From Dama dama (taxonomy: Eukaryota; Chordata; Mammalia; Artiodactyla; Cervidae), in NCBI RefSeq assembly GCF_033118175.1, contig NW_026870889.1:2418001-2482000 (forward strand): a stretch of DNA of 64,000 nucleotides, read 5' to 3'. Made by a program: the position numbers and the translations under genes. Shown one piece after another: positions 45,209 through 57,240 of the stretch. Numbering within the stretch: the first letter of the stretch is position 1; each line of letters opens with the position of its first letter. A model generated the notes under the pieces. It worked only from the letters and a program-made list of their open reading frames with translations, was not told where the DNA came from and made no database searches.

Positions 45209-48200
45209 GCCCCTGAGCCTGGGGTCCAGGCAGGGGATCCACAGTCCCAGGCCAAGACAGAACCACATGCACACGTCTGTTCCTGCCCCCTCCACCGGCA
45301 GAGAGCTGGGGGGAGCCAGAGTCTGTCAGGCAGCTGCTGGGCTGGCCGCCTGTGTGGGAAGGGGCAGACCCGACCTAGGGGCAAGTTGGGCCTCTTGCTC
45401 TCCCTGCTGCCCTGAGGCTGCTGGGCCAAAGAGGTCTTGGGCATCCAGCCCCTTGCTGGTCCCTTCCCTCTGACGAGGCCCTCTGAGCTCCAGCACCTTG
45501 CAGTGTGGAGACAGCCCCTGCCAGCAACCTCCTCTCCAAGGAGGCCTCAACCGAGGCCTAGGCCCAGGGGAAAGGCACCAGCGGAGATGAGCCAGTGGAG
45601 GCGCCCGGGCATGTCTGGACCCAGTCCCCGCAGCCTGCCCCTTGGTGGGGCAGTACCCCCGGAGAACAGGAAGGTCTGGGCAAGGCTGCGAGGGGCAGGG
45701 GCCCTGCTGGGTCGTGCCCCTGGCCTGTGGGGCGTCTGAGCACAACCGGCACTCTCCCGCTGGAAGACCTCCCCGTCTGCCTCCAAAGGCCGGTTTGCAA
45801 GCACTCCCGCCCGCTGTTCCCGCCAGGCACGCACAATGCTCCCAAGCCCGGGAGAAAAGCGCTTCGGGGTGGTGCTCTCTCCGGGCCCTTGCCCCTGAGC
45901 CTGGGGGCCAGGCAGTTGGAACACACTCCCAGGCCAATGCAGAACGACATGCACACGTCTGTTCCTGCCCCCTACACCGGCAGAGAGCTCGGGGGAGCCA
46001 GAGTCTCTCAGGCAGGTGCTGGGCTGGCCGCCTGTGTGGGAAGGGGCAGAGCCGACCTAGGGGCAAGTTGGGCCTCTTGCTCTCCCTGCTGCCCTGAGGC
46101 TGCTGGGCCAAAGACGTCTTGGGCATCCAGCCCTTTGCTGGTCCCTTCCCTCTGACGAGGTCCTCTGAGCTCCAGCACCTTGCAGTGTGGAGACAGCACC
46201 TGCCAGCAATCTCCTCTCCAAGGAGGCCTCAACCGAGGCCTAGGCCCAGGGGAAAGGCACCAGCGGGGATGAGCCTGGGGAGGCGCCCGGGCATGTCTGG
46301 ACCCAGTCCCCGCAGCCTGCCCCTTGGTGGGGCAGTACCCCTGGAGGCCAGGAAGGTCTGGGCAAGGCTGACCAGGGGCAGGGGACCTGCTGGGTCCTGC
46401 CCCTGGCCTGTGGGGCCTCTGAGCACAACCGGCCCTCTCCCACTGGAAGACCTCCCCGGCTGCCTCCAAAGGCCGTTTGCACGCACTCCCGCCCACTGTT
46501 CCCACCAAGCGCGCACAATGCTCCCAAGCCCGGGAGAAAAGCGCTTCGGGGTGGTGCTCTCTCCGGGCCCTTGCCCCTGAGCCTGGGGGCCAGGCAGGGG
46601 GTCCACACTCCCAGGCCAAGGCAGAACCACATGCACACGTTTGTTCCTGACCCCTGCACCGGCAGAGAGCTCGGGGGAGCCAGAGTCTGTCAGGCAGCTG
46701 CTGGGCTGGCCGCCTTTGTGGGAAGGGGCAGAGCCGACCTAGGGGCAAGTTGGGCCTCTTGCTCTCCCTGCTGCCCTGAGGCTGCTGGGCCAAAGAGGTC
46801 TTGGGCATCCAGCCCTTTGCTTGTCCCTTCCCTCTGACGAGGCCCTCTGAGCTCCAGCACCTTGCAGTGTGGAGACAGCCCCTGCCAGCAACCTCCTCTC
46901 CAAGGAGGCCTCAACCGAGGCCTAGGCCAGGGGAAAGGCACCAGCGGGGATGAGCCAGGGGAGGCGCCCGAGCATGTCTGGACCCAGTCCCCGCAGCCTG
47001 CCCCTTGGTGGGGCAGTACCCCCGGAGGCCAGGAAGGTCTGGGTAAGGCCGGCCAGGGGCAGGGGCCCTGCTGGGTCCTGCCCCTGGCCTGTGGGGCCTC
47101 TGAGCACAACCGGCCCTCTCCCACTGGAAGACCTCCCCGGCTGCCTCCAAAGGCCGGTTTGCAAGCGCTCCCGGCCACTGTTACCAGCAGGCGGCACAAT
47201 GCTCCTAAGCCCGGAAGAAAAGCGCTTCAGGGTGGTGCTCTCTCTGGGCCCTTGCCCCTGAGCCTGGGGGCCAGGCAGGGGGAACACACTCCCAGGCCAA
47301 GGCAGAACCACATGCACACGTCTGATCTGCCCCCTGCACCGGCAGAGAGCTTGGGGGAGCCAGAGTCTGTCAGGCAGCTGCTTGGCTGGCCGCCTGTGTG
47401 GGAAGTGGCAGAGCCGACCTAGGGGCAAGTTGGGCCTCTTGCTCTCCCTGCTGCCCTGAGGCTGCTGGGCCATAGAGGTCTTGGGCATCCAGCCCCTTGC
47501 TGGTCCCTTCCCTCTGACGAGGCCCTCTGAGCTCCAGCACCTTGCAGTGTGGAGACAGCCCCTGCCAGCAACCTCCTCTCCAAGGAGGCCTCAACCGAGG
47601 CCTAGGCCCAGGGGAAAGGCACCAGCGGGGATGAGCCTGGGGAGGCGCCCGGGCATGTCTGGACCCAGTCCCCGCAGCCTGCCCCTTGGTGGGGCAGTAC
47701 CCCCGGAGGCCAGGAAGGTCTGGGCAAGGCTGGCCAGGGGCAGGGGCCCTGATGGGTCCTGCCCCTGGCCTGTGGGGCCTCTGAGCCCAACCGGCCCTCT
47801 CCCACTGGAAGAACTCCCCGGCTCCCTCCAAAGGCCAGTTTGCCAACACTCCCGCCCGCTGTTCCCGCCAGGCACGCACAATGCTCCCAAGCCCGGGAGA
47901 AAAGCGCTTCGGGGTGGTGCTCTCCTCGGGCCCTTGCCCCTGAGCCTGGGGTCCAGGCAGTTGGTCCACACTCCCAGACCAAGGCAGAACCACATGCACA
48001 CGTCTGTTCCTGACCCCTGCACCGGCAGAGAGTTCGGGGGAGCCAGAGTCTGTCAGGCAGCTGCTGGGCTGGCCGCCTGTGTGGGAAGGGGCAGAGCCGA
48101 CCTAGGGGCAAGTTGGGCCTCTTCCTCTCCCTGCTGCCCTGAGGCTGCTGGGCCAAAGAGGTCTTGGGCATCCAGCCCCTTGCTGGTCCCTTCCCTCTGA

Positions 48201-48831
48201 GGAGGCCCTCTGAGCTCCAGCACCTTGCAGTGTGGAGACAGCCCCTGCCAGCAACATCCTCTCCAAGGAGACCTCAACCGAGGCCTAGGCCCAGGGGAAA
48301 GGCACCAGCGGGGATGAGCCTGGGGAGGCGCCCGGGCATGTCTGGACCCAGTCCCCGCAGCCTGCCCCTTGGTGGGGCAGTACCCCCGGAGGCCAGGAAG
48401 ATCTGGGCAAGGCTGGCCAGGGGCAGGGGCCCTGCTGGGTCCTCCCCATGGCCTGTGGGGCCTCTGAGCACAACCGGCCCTCTCCCACTGGAAGACCTCC
48501 CCGGCTGCCTACAAAGGCCGGTTTGCAAGCACTCCCGCCCACTGTTCCCGCCAGGCGCGCACAATGTTCCCAAGCCCGGGAGAAAAGCGCTTCGGGGTGG
48601 TGCTCTCTCCGGGCCCTTGCCCCTGAGCCTGTGGGCAAGGCAGGGGGAACACACTCCCAGACCAAGGCAGAAACACATGCACACGTCTGTTCCTGTCCCC
48701 TGCACCGGCAGAGAGCTCGGGGGAGCCAGAGTCTCTCAGGCAGGTGCTGGGCTGGCCGCCTGTGTGGGAAGGGGCAGAGCCGACCTAGGGGCAAGTTGGG
48801 CCTCTTGCTCTCCCTGCTGCCCTGAGGCTGC
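42891..48831 (+). repeat. 5.9 kb block duplicated at 8328 bp offset (copy 2)
   Basis: This is the partner of 34563-40504. Its left edge coincides with the start of array 4, so array 4 was formed by joining the end of a large unit (marker 42566) to the interior of an array 3-like array, in module register. That is the product expected of unequal exchange or template switching within aligned modules. Confidence 0.83.
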
Positions 48832-51800
48832 AGGGCCAAAGACGTCTTGGGCATCCAGCCCCTTACTGGTCCCTTCCCTCTGACGAGGCCCTCTGAGCTC
48901 CAGCACCTTGCAGTGTGGAGACAGCCCCTGCCAGCAATCTCCTCTCCAAGGAGGCCTCAACCGAGGCCTAGGCCCAGGGGAAAGGCACCAGCGGGGTTGA
49001 GCCAGGGGAGGCGCCCAGGCATGTCTGGACCCTGTCCCCGCAGCCTGCCCCTTGGTGGGGCAGTACCCCCGGAGGCCAGGAAGGTCTGGGTAAGGCTGGC
49101 CAGGGGCAGGGGCCCTGCTGGGTCCTGCCCCTGGCCTGTGGGGCCTCTGAGCACAACCGGCCCTCTCCCACTGGAAGACCTCCCCGGCTGCCTCCAAAGG
49201 CCGGTTTGCAAGCACTCCCGCCCACTGTTCCCGCCAGGCGCGCACAATGCTCCCAAGCCCGGGAGAAAAGCGCTTCGGGGTGGTGGTCTCTCCGGGCCCT
49301 TGCCCCTGAGCCTGGGGGCCAGGCAGGGGATCCACAGTCCCAGGCCAAGGCACAACAACATGCACATGTCTGTTCCTGCCCCCTCCACCGGCAGAGAGCT
49401 GGGGGGAGCCAGAGTCTGTCAGGCAGCTGCTGGGCTGGCCGCCTGTGTGGGAAGGGGCAGAGCCGACCTAGGGGCAAGTTGGGCCTCTTGCTCTCCCTGC
49501 TGCCCTGAGGCTGCTGTGCCAAAGAGCTCTTGGGCATCCAGCCCCTTGCTGGTCCCTTCCCTCTGACGAGGCCCTCTGAGCTCCAGCACCTTGCAGTGTG
49601 GAGACAGACCCTGCCAGCGACCTCCTCTCCAAGGAGGCCTCAACCGAGGCCTAGGCCCAGGGGAAAGGCACCAGCGGGGATGAGCCAGTGGAGGCGCACG
49701 GGCATATCAGGACCCAGTCCCCGCAGCCTGCCCCTTGGTGGGGCAGTACCCCCAGAGGCCAGGAAGGTCTGGGCAAGGCTGGCCAGGGGCAGGGTCCCTG
49801 CTGGGTCCTGCCCCTGGCCTGTGGGGCCTCTGAGCACAACCGGCCCACTCCCACTGGAAGACCTCCCCGGCTGCCTTCAAAGGCGGGTTTGCCAACACTC
49901 CCGCCCGCTGTTCCCGCCAGGCACGCACAACGCTCCCAAGGCCAGGAGAAAAGCGCTTCGGGGTGTTGCTCTCTCCGGGCCCTTGCCCCTGAGCCTGGGG
50001 TCCAGGCAGTGGGTCCACACTCCCATACCAAGGCAGAACCACATGCACACGTCTGTTCCTGACCCCTGAACCGGCAGAGAGCTCGGGGGAGCCAGAGTCT
50101 ATCAGGCAGCTGCTGGGTTGGCTGCCTGTGTGGTAAGGGGCAGAGCCGACCTAGGGGCAAGTTGGGCCTCTTGCTCTCCCTGCTGCCCTGAGGCTGCTGG
50201 GCCAAAGAGGTCTTGGGCATCCAGCCCCTTGCTGGTCCCTTCCCGCTGACGAGGCCCTCTGAGCTCCAGCACCTTGCAGTGTGGAGACAGCCCCTGCCAG
50301 CAACCTCCTCTCCAAGGAGGCATCAACCGAGGCCTATGCCCAGGGGAAAGGCACCAGCGGGGATGAGCCTGGGGAGGCGCCCAGGCATGTCTGGACCCAG
50401 TACCCGCAGCCTGCCCCTTGGTGGGGCAGTACCCCCGGAGGCCAGGAAGGTCTGGGCAAGGCTGGCCAGGGGCAGGGGACCTGCTGGGTCCTGCCCCTGG
50501 CCTGTGAGGCCTCTGAGCACAACCGGCCCTCTCCCACTGGAAAACCTCCACGGCTGCCTCCAAAGTCCTGTTTGCAAACACTCCCGCCCACTGTTCCCAG
50601 CAGGCTCGCACAATGCTCCCAAGCCCGGGAGAAAAGCGCTTCGGGGTGGTGCTCTCTCCGGGCCCTTGCCCCTGAGCCTGGGGGCAAGGCAGGGGGAACA
50701 CACTCCCAGGCCAAGGCAGAACCACATGCCCACGTCTGTTCCTGACCCCTGCACCGGCAGAGAGCTTGGGGGAGCCAGAGTCTGTCAGGCAGCTGCTGAG
50801 TTGGCCGCCTGTGTGGGAAGGGGCAGAGCCGCCCTAGGGGCAAGTTGGGCCTCTTGCTCTCCCTGCTGCCCTGAGGCTGCTGGGCCAAAGACGTCTTGGG
50901 CATCCAGCCCCTTACTGGTCCCTTCCCTCTGACGAGGCCCTCTGAGCTCCAGCACCTTGCAGTGTGGAGACAGCCCCTGCCAGCAACCTCCTCTCCAAGG
51001 AGGCCTCAACCGAGGCCTAGGCCCATGGGAAAGGCACCAGCGGGGATGAGCCTGGGGAGGCGCCCGGGCATGTCTGGACCCAGGCCCCGCAGCCTGCCCC
51101 TTGGTGGGGCAGTACCCCCGGAGGCCAGGAAGGTCTGGGCAAGGCTGGCCAGGGGCAGGGGCCCTGCTGCGTCCTGCCCCTGGCCTGTGGGGCCTCTGAG
51201 CACAACCGGCCCTCTCCCACTGGAAGACCTCCCCGGCTGCCTCCAAAGGCCGGTTTGCAAGCGCTCCCGCCCACTGTTCCCAGCAGGCGTGCACAATGCT
51301 GCCAACCCCGGGAGAAAAGCGCTTCAGGGTGGTGCTCTTTCCGGGCCCTTGCCCCTGAGCCTGGGGGCAAGGCAGGGTGTCCACACTCCCAGGACAAGGC
51401 AGAACCACATGCACACGTCTGATCTGCCCCCTGCACCGGCAGAGAGCTCGGGGGAGCCAGAGTCTGTCAGGCAGCTGCTGGGCTGGCCGCCTGTGTGGGA
51501 AGGGGCAGAGCCGACCTAGGGGCAAGTTGGGCCTCTTGCTCTCCCTGCTGCCCTGAGGCTGCTGGGCCAAAGAGGTTTTGGGCATCCAGCCCCTTGCTGG
51601 TCCCTTCCCTCTGACGAGGCCCTCTGAGCTCCAGCACCTTGCAGTGTGGAGACAGCATCTGCCAGCAACCTACTCTCCAAGGAGGCCTCAACTGAGGCCT
51701 AGGCCCAGGGGAAAGGCACCAGCGGGGATGAGCCTGGGGAGGCGCCCGGCCATGTCTGGACCCAGTCCCCGCAGCCTGCCCCTTGGTGGGGCAGTACCCC

Positions 51801-53948
51801 CGGAGGCCAGGAGGGTCTGGGCAAGGCTGCCAGGGGCAGGGACACTGCTGGGTCCTGCCCCTGGCCTGTGGGGCGTCTGAGCACAACCGGCACTCTCCCG
51901 CTGGAAGACCTCCCCGGCTGCCTCCAAAGGCCGGTTTGCAAGCACTCCCGCCCGCTGTTCCCGCCAGGCATGCACAATGCTCCCAAGCCCGGGAGAAAAG
52001 CGCTTCAGGGTGGTGCTCTCTCCGGGCCCTTGCCCCTGAGCCTGGGGGACAGGCAGGGGGAACACACTCCCAGGCCAAGGCAGAACGACATGCACACGTC
52101 TGTTCCTGCCCCCTACACCGGCAGAGAGTTCGGGGGAGCCAGAGACTGCCAGGCTGCTGCTGGGCTGGCTGCCTGTGTGGGACGGGGTAGAGCCGACCTA
52201 GGGGCAAGTTGGGCCTCTTGCTCTCCCTGCTGCCCTGAGGCTGCTCGGTCAAAGAGGTCTTGGGCATCCAGCCCTTTGCTGGTCCTTTCCCTCTGACGAG
52301 GCCCTCTGAGCTCCAGCACCTTGCAGTGTGCAGACAGCCCCTGCCGGCAACCTCCTCTCCAAGGAGGCCTCAACCGAGGCCTAGGCCCAGGGGAAAGGCA
52401 CCAGCAGGGATGAGCCTGGGGAGGCGCCCGGGCATGTCTGGACCCAGTCCCCGCAGCCTGCCCCTTGGTGGGGCAGTACCCCCGGAGGCCAGGAAGGTCT
52501 GGGTAAGGCCGGCCAGGGGCAGGGGCCCTGCTGGGTCCTGCCCCTGGCCTGTGGGGCCTCTGAGCACAACCGGCCCTCTCCCACTGGAAGACCTCCCCGG
52601 CTGCCTCCAAAGGCCGGTTTGCAAGCGCTCCCGGCCACTGTTACCAGCAGGCGGCACAATGCTCCTAAGCCCGGAAGAAAAGCGCTTCAGGGTGGTGCTC
52701 TCTCTGGGCCCTTGCCCCTGAGCCTGGGGGCCAGGCAGGGGGAACACACTCCCAGGCCAAGGCAGAACCACATGCACACGTCTGATCTGCCCCCTGCACC
52801 GGCAGAGAGCTCGGGGGAGCCAGAGTCTGTCAGGCAGCTGCTTGGCTGGCCGCCTGTGTGGGAAGTGGCAGAGCCGACCTAGGGGCAAGTTGGGCCTCTT
52901 GCTCTCCCTGCTGCCCTGAGGCTGCTGGGCCATAGAGGTCTTGGGCATCCAGCCCCTTGCTGGTCCCTTCCCTCTGACGAGGCCCTCTGAGCTCCAGCAC
53001 CTTGCAGTGTGGAGACAGCCCCTGCCAGCAACCTCCTCTCCAAGGAGGCCTCAACCGAGGCCTAGGCCCAGGGGAAAGGCACCAGCGGGGATGAGCCTGG
53101 GGAGGCGCACGGGCATGTCTGGACCCAGTCCCCGCAGCCTGCCCCTTGGTGGGGCAGTACCCCCGGAGGCCAGGAAGGTCTGGGCAAGGCTGGCCAGGGG
53201 CAGGGGCCCTGATGGGTCCTGCCCCTGGCCTGTGGGGCCTCTGAGCACAACCGGCCCTCTCCCACTGGAAGACCTCCCCGGCTGCCTCCAAAGGCCGGTT
53301 TGCAAGCACTCCCGCCCGCTGTTCCCGCCAGGCATGCACAATGCTCCCAAGCCCGGGAGAAAAGCGCTTCAGGGTGGTGCTCTCTCCGGGCCCTTGCCCC
53401 TGAGCCTGGGGGACAGGCAGGGGGAACACACTCCCAGGCCAAGGCAGAACGACATGCACACGTCTGTTCCTGCCCCCTACACCGGCAGAGAGTTCGGGGG
53501 AGCCAGAGACTGCCAGGCTGCTGCTGGGCTGGCTGCCTGTGTGGGACGGGGTAGAGCCGACCTAGGGGCAAGTTGGGCCTCTTGCTCTCCCTGCTGCCCT
53601 GAGGCTGCTGGGTCAAAGAGGTCTTGGGCATCCAGCCCTTTGCTGGTCCTTTCCCTCTGACGAGGCCCTCTGAGCTCCAGCACCTTGCAGTGTGCAGACA
53701 GCCCCTGCCGGCAACCTCCTCTCCAAGGAGGCCTCAACCGAGGCCTAGGCCCAGGGGAAAGGCACCAGCGGGGATGAGCCTGGGGAGGCGCCCGGGCATG
53801 TCTGGACCCAGTCCCCGCAGCCTGCCCCTTGGTGGGGTAGTACCTCCGGAGGCCAGGAAGGTCTGGGCAAGGCTACCAGAGGAAGGGACACTGCTGGGTC
53901 CTGCCCCTGGCCTGTGGGGCCTCTGAGAACAACTGGCACTCTCCTGCT
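45209..53948 (+). repeat. Block D: 13 tandem 682 bp satellite units
   Basis: Thirteen copies of the 553 bp segment have markers at 45437, 46119, 46801, 47481, 48164, 48847, 49530, 50213, 50896, 51578, 52260, 52941 and 53624. The left part duplicates block C. Units at 48847-50895 resemble 7222-9269 or 20841-type units. Units at 51578-53624 duplicate 40520-42566. The block is thus a mosaic of pieces also found elsewhere in the window. Confidence 0.94.
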
Positions 53949-53976
53949 GGAAGACCTCCCCGGCTGCCTCCAAAGG
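51488..53976 (+). repeat. 2.5 kb block duplicated at 11058 bp offset (copy 2)
   Basis: This is the partner of 40430-42918. The same large units are followed by two different module arrays (4 and 5), showing that array content and flanking units have been exchanged independently. Confidence 0.82.
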
Positions 53977-56004
53977 CTGGTTTGCAAGCACTCAATCCCG
54001 CTGTTCACGCCAGCTGCGCACAATGCTCCCAAGCCCGGGAGAAAAGCATTTTGGGGTGGTGCTCACTCCGGGCTTTGGAAGACCTCCCCGGCTGCCTCCA
54101 AGGCCCGTTTGCAAGCTCTTCTGCCTGCTGTTCCCGCCACCCGCGCACAATGCTCCCAAGCCCGGGAGAAAAGCGTTTCGGGGTGGTGTTCTCTCTGGAC
54201 CCAAGAAAGACCTCCCGGGCTGCCCCCAAATGCCGGTTTGCAAGCACTCCCACTCACTGTTCCCGCCATCCGTGCAAATGCTCCAAGCCCAGGAGAAAAG
54301 CCCTTCAGGGTGGTGCTCTCTCCCGGCCCTTGGAAGACCTCCCCGGCTGCCTCCAAAGGCTGGATTTCAAGTACTCCCTCCCGCTGTCCCGCCAGCCGCA
54401 CACAATGCTCCCAATCACGGGAGAAAAGCGCTTCGGGGTGGTGCTCTCTACGGGCCCTTGGAAGACCTCCCCGTTTGTGTCCAAAGGCCGGTTTGCAAGC
54501 ACTCATGCCCGCTGTTCCCGCCAGCCGCGCACAATGCTCCCAAGCCCGGGAGAAAAGCGCTTCGGGGTGGTGCTCTCTCCCGGCCCTTGGAAGACCTCCC
54601 CGGCTGCCTCCAAAGGCTGGTTTTCAAGAACTCCCTCCCGCTGACCCGCCAGCCGCACACAATGCTCCCAAGCCCGGGAGAAAAGCATTTTGAGGTGGTC
54701 TCTCTCCGGGCCCTTGGAAGACTCCCCGGCTGCCTCTAAAGGCCGGTTTGCAAGCACTCATGTCCTCTGTTCCCGACAGCCGCGAACAATGCTCCCAATT
54801 CCGTGAGAAAAGTGCTTCGGGATGGTGCTCTCTCCGGGCCCTTGGAAGACCTCCCAAGCTGCCTCCAAAGGCCGGTTTGCAAGCACTCCCGCCCGCTGTT
54901 CCCGCCAGCCTCGCACAATGCTCCCAAGCCCGGGAGAAAAGCGCTTCGGGGTGGTGTTCTCTCCGTGCCAATGGAGGACCTCCCTGGCTGCCCCCAAAGG
55001 CCGGTTTGCAAGCACTCCCACTCGCTGTTCCCGCCAGCCACGCACAATCCTCCAAAACCCCGGAGAAAAGCGCTTCGGGGTGGTGTTCTCTCCGTGCCCA
55101 TGGAAGACGTCCCCGGCTGCCTCCAAAGGCCGGTTTGCAAGCACTCATGCCCGTTGTTCCCACCAGCCGCGCACAATGCTCCCAAGCCCGGGAGAAAAGC
55201 GCTTCGGGGTGGTGCTCTCTCCGGGCCCTTGGAAGACGTCCCCGGCTGCCTCCAAAGGCCGGTTTGCAAGCACTCATGCCCGTTGTTCCCACCAGCCGCG
55301 CACAATGCTCCCAAGCCCGGGAGAAAAGCGCTTCGGGGTGGTGCTCTCTCCGGGCCCTTGGAAGACGTCCCCGGCTGCCTCCAAAGGCCGGTTTGCAAGC
55401 ACTCATGCCCGTTGTTCCCACCAGCCGCGCACAATGCTCCCAAGCCCGGGAGAAAAGCATTTTGGGGTGGTGCTCACTCCGGGCCCTTGGAAGACCTCCC
55501 CGGCTGCCTCCAAAGGCCAGTTTGCAAGCAGTCCTGCCTGCTGTTCCCGCCAGCCGCGCACAATGTTCCCAAGCCCGGGAGAAAAGCGCTTCGGGGTGGT
55601 GCTCTCTCCGGGCACTTTCAAGACCTCCCCGGCTGCCTCCAAAGGCCGGTTTGTAAGTACTCATTCCCGCTGCTTCCGCCAGCCACGCACAATGCTCCCA
55701 AGCCCGGGAGAAAAGCATTTTGGGGTGGTGCTCTCTCCGGGCCCTTGGAAGACCTCCCGGGCTGCCTCCAAAGGCCGGTTTGCAAGCATTCATGCCCGCT
55801 GTTCCCGCCAGCCGCGCACAATGCTCCCAAGACCGTGAGAAAAGCGCTTCGGGGTGGTGTTCTCTCAGGGACCATGGAAGACCTCCCGGGCTGCCTCCAA
55901 AGGCCGGTTTGCAAGCACTCCCGCCCACTGTTCCAACCAAGGGCGCACAACGCTCCCAAGCCCGGGAGAAAATCGCCTCGGGGTGGTGCTCTCTCCGGGC
56001 CCTT
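53949..56004 (+). repeat. Module array 5: 16 tandem 128/129 bp modules
   Basis: The 2056 bp give 16 modules. The entry matches array 3 (32896) at an offset of 21053 bp. A run of three almost identical modules occupies 55102-55488. The exit signature begins at 55835 but is altered: ccatggaagacctcccgggctgcctcc replaces ccatggaggacctccccggctgccccc, and the final module looks like the lone module of a large unit (caaccaagggcgcac). The array still ends 170 bp after the signature start. The first base of the following segment is changed from g to t, giving ccctttcccctgag. Confidence 0.92.
55102..55488 (+). repeat. Three consecutive near-identical 129 bp modules
   Basis: Modules at 55102-55230 and 55231-55359 read as identical over 129 bp by eye, each with gaagacgtcccc, actcatgcccgttg and cccaccagccgcgc. 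The third, 55360-55488, is the same until it switches to aagcattttgggg and ctcactcc. Such a run is not present at the equivalent positions of arrays 2-4, so this is a very recent local expansion within array 5. Confidence 0.88.
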
Positions 56005-57240
56005 TCCCCTGAGCCTGGGGGCCAGGCAGGGTGTCCACACTCCCAGGCCAAGGCAGAACGACATGCACACGTCTGATCCTGCCCCATGCACCGGCAGAGA
56101 GCTCGGGGGAGCCAAAGTCTGTCAGGCAGCTGCTGGGCTGGCCGCCTGTGTGGGAAGGGGCAGAGCCGACCTAGGGGCAAGTTGGGCCTCTTGCTCTCCC
56201 TGCTGCCCTGAGGCTGCAGGGCCAAAGAGATCTTGGGCATCCAGCCCCTTGCTTGTCCCTTCCCTCTGACGAGGCCCTCTGAGCTCCAGCACCTTGCAGT
56301 GTGGAGACAGCCCCTGCCAGCAACCTCCTCTCCAAGGAGGCCTCAACCGAGGCCTAGGCCCAGGGGAAAGGCACCAGCGGGGATGAGCCTGGGGAGGCGC
56401 CCGGGCATGTCTGGACCCAGTCCCCGCAGCCTGCCACTTGGTGGGGCAGTACCCCGGGAAGCCAGGAAGGTCTGGGCAAGGCTGGCCAGGGGCAGGGGCC
56501 CTGCTGGGTCCTGCCCCTGGCCTGTGGGGCCTCTGAGCACAACCGGCCCTCTCCCACTGGAAGACTTCCCCGGCTGCCTCCAAAGGCCGGTTTGCCAACA
56601 CTCCCGCCCGCTGTTCCCGCCAGGCACGCACAATTCTCCCAAGCCCGGGAGAAAAGCGCTTCGGGGTGGTGCTCTCTCCGGGCCCTTGCCCCTGAGCGTG
56701 GGGGCGAGGCAGTGGGTCCACACTCCCAGACCAACGCAGAACCACATGCACACGTCTGTTCCTGACCCCTGCACCGGCAGAGAGCTCGGGGGAGCCAGAG
56801 CCTGTCAGGCAGCTGCTGGGCTGGCCGCCTGTGTGGGAAGGGGCAGAGCCGACCTAGAGGCAAGTTGGGCCTCTTCCTCTCCCTGCTGCCCTGAGGCTGC
56901 TGGGCCAAAGAGGTCTTGGGCATCCAGCCCCTTGCTGGTCCCTTCCCTCTGACGAGGCCCTCTGAGCTCCAGCACCTTGCAGTGTGCAGACAGCCCCTGC
57001 CGGCAACCTCCTCTCCAAGGAGGCCTCAACCGAGGCCTAGGCCCAGGGGAAAGGCACCAGCGGGGATGAGCCTGGGGAGGCGCCCGGGCATGTCTGGACC
57101 CAGGCCCCGCAGCCTGCCCCTTGGTGGGGTAGTACCCCCGGAGGCCAGGAAGGTCTGGGCAAGGCTGCCAGAGGCAGGGACACTGCTGGGTCCTGCCCCT
57201 GGCCTGTGGGGCCTCTGAGAACAACTGGCACTCTCCCGCT
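56005..57240 (+). repeat. Block E: 2 tandem 682 bp satellite units
   Basis: Two 553 bp segments with markers at 56233 and 56916 separate arrays 5 and 6. The first resembles the unit at 29033. The second resembles 30397 and 32572, with ccggcaacctcc and gagaacaactggc. It is the shortest large-unit block here. Confidence 0.93.
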
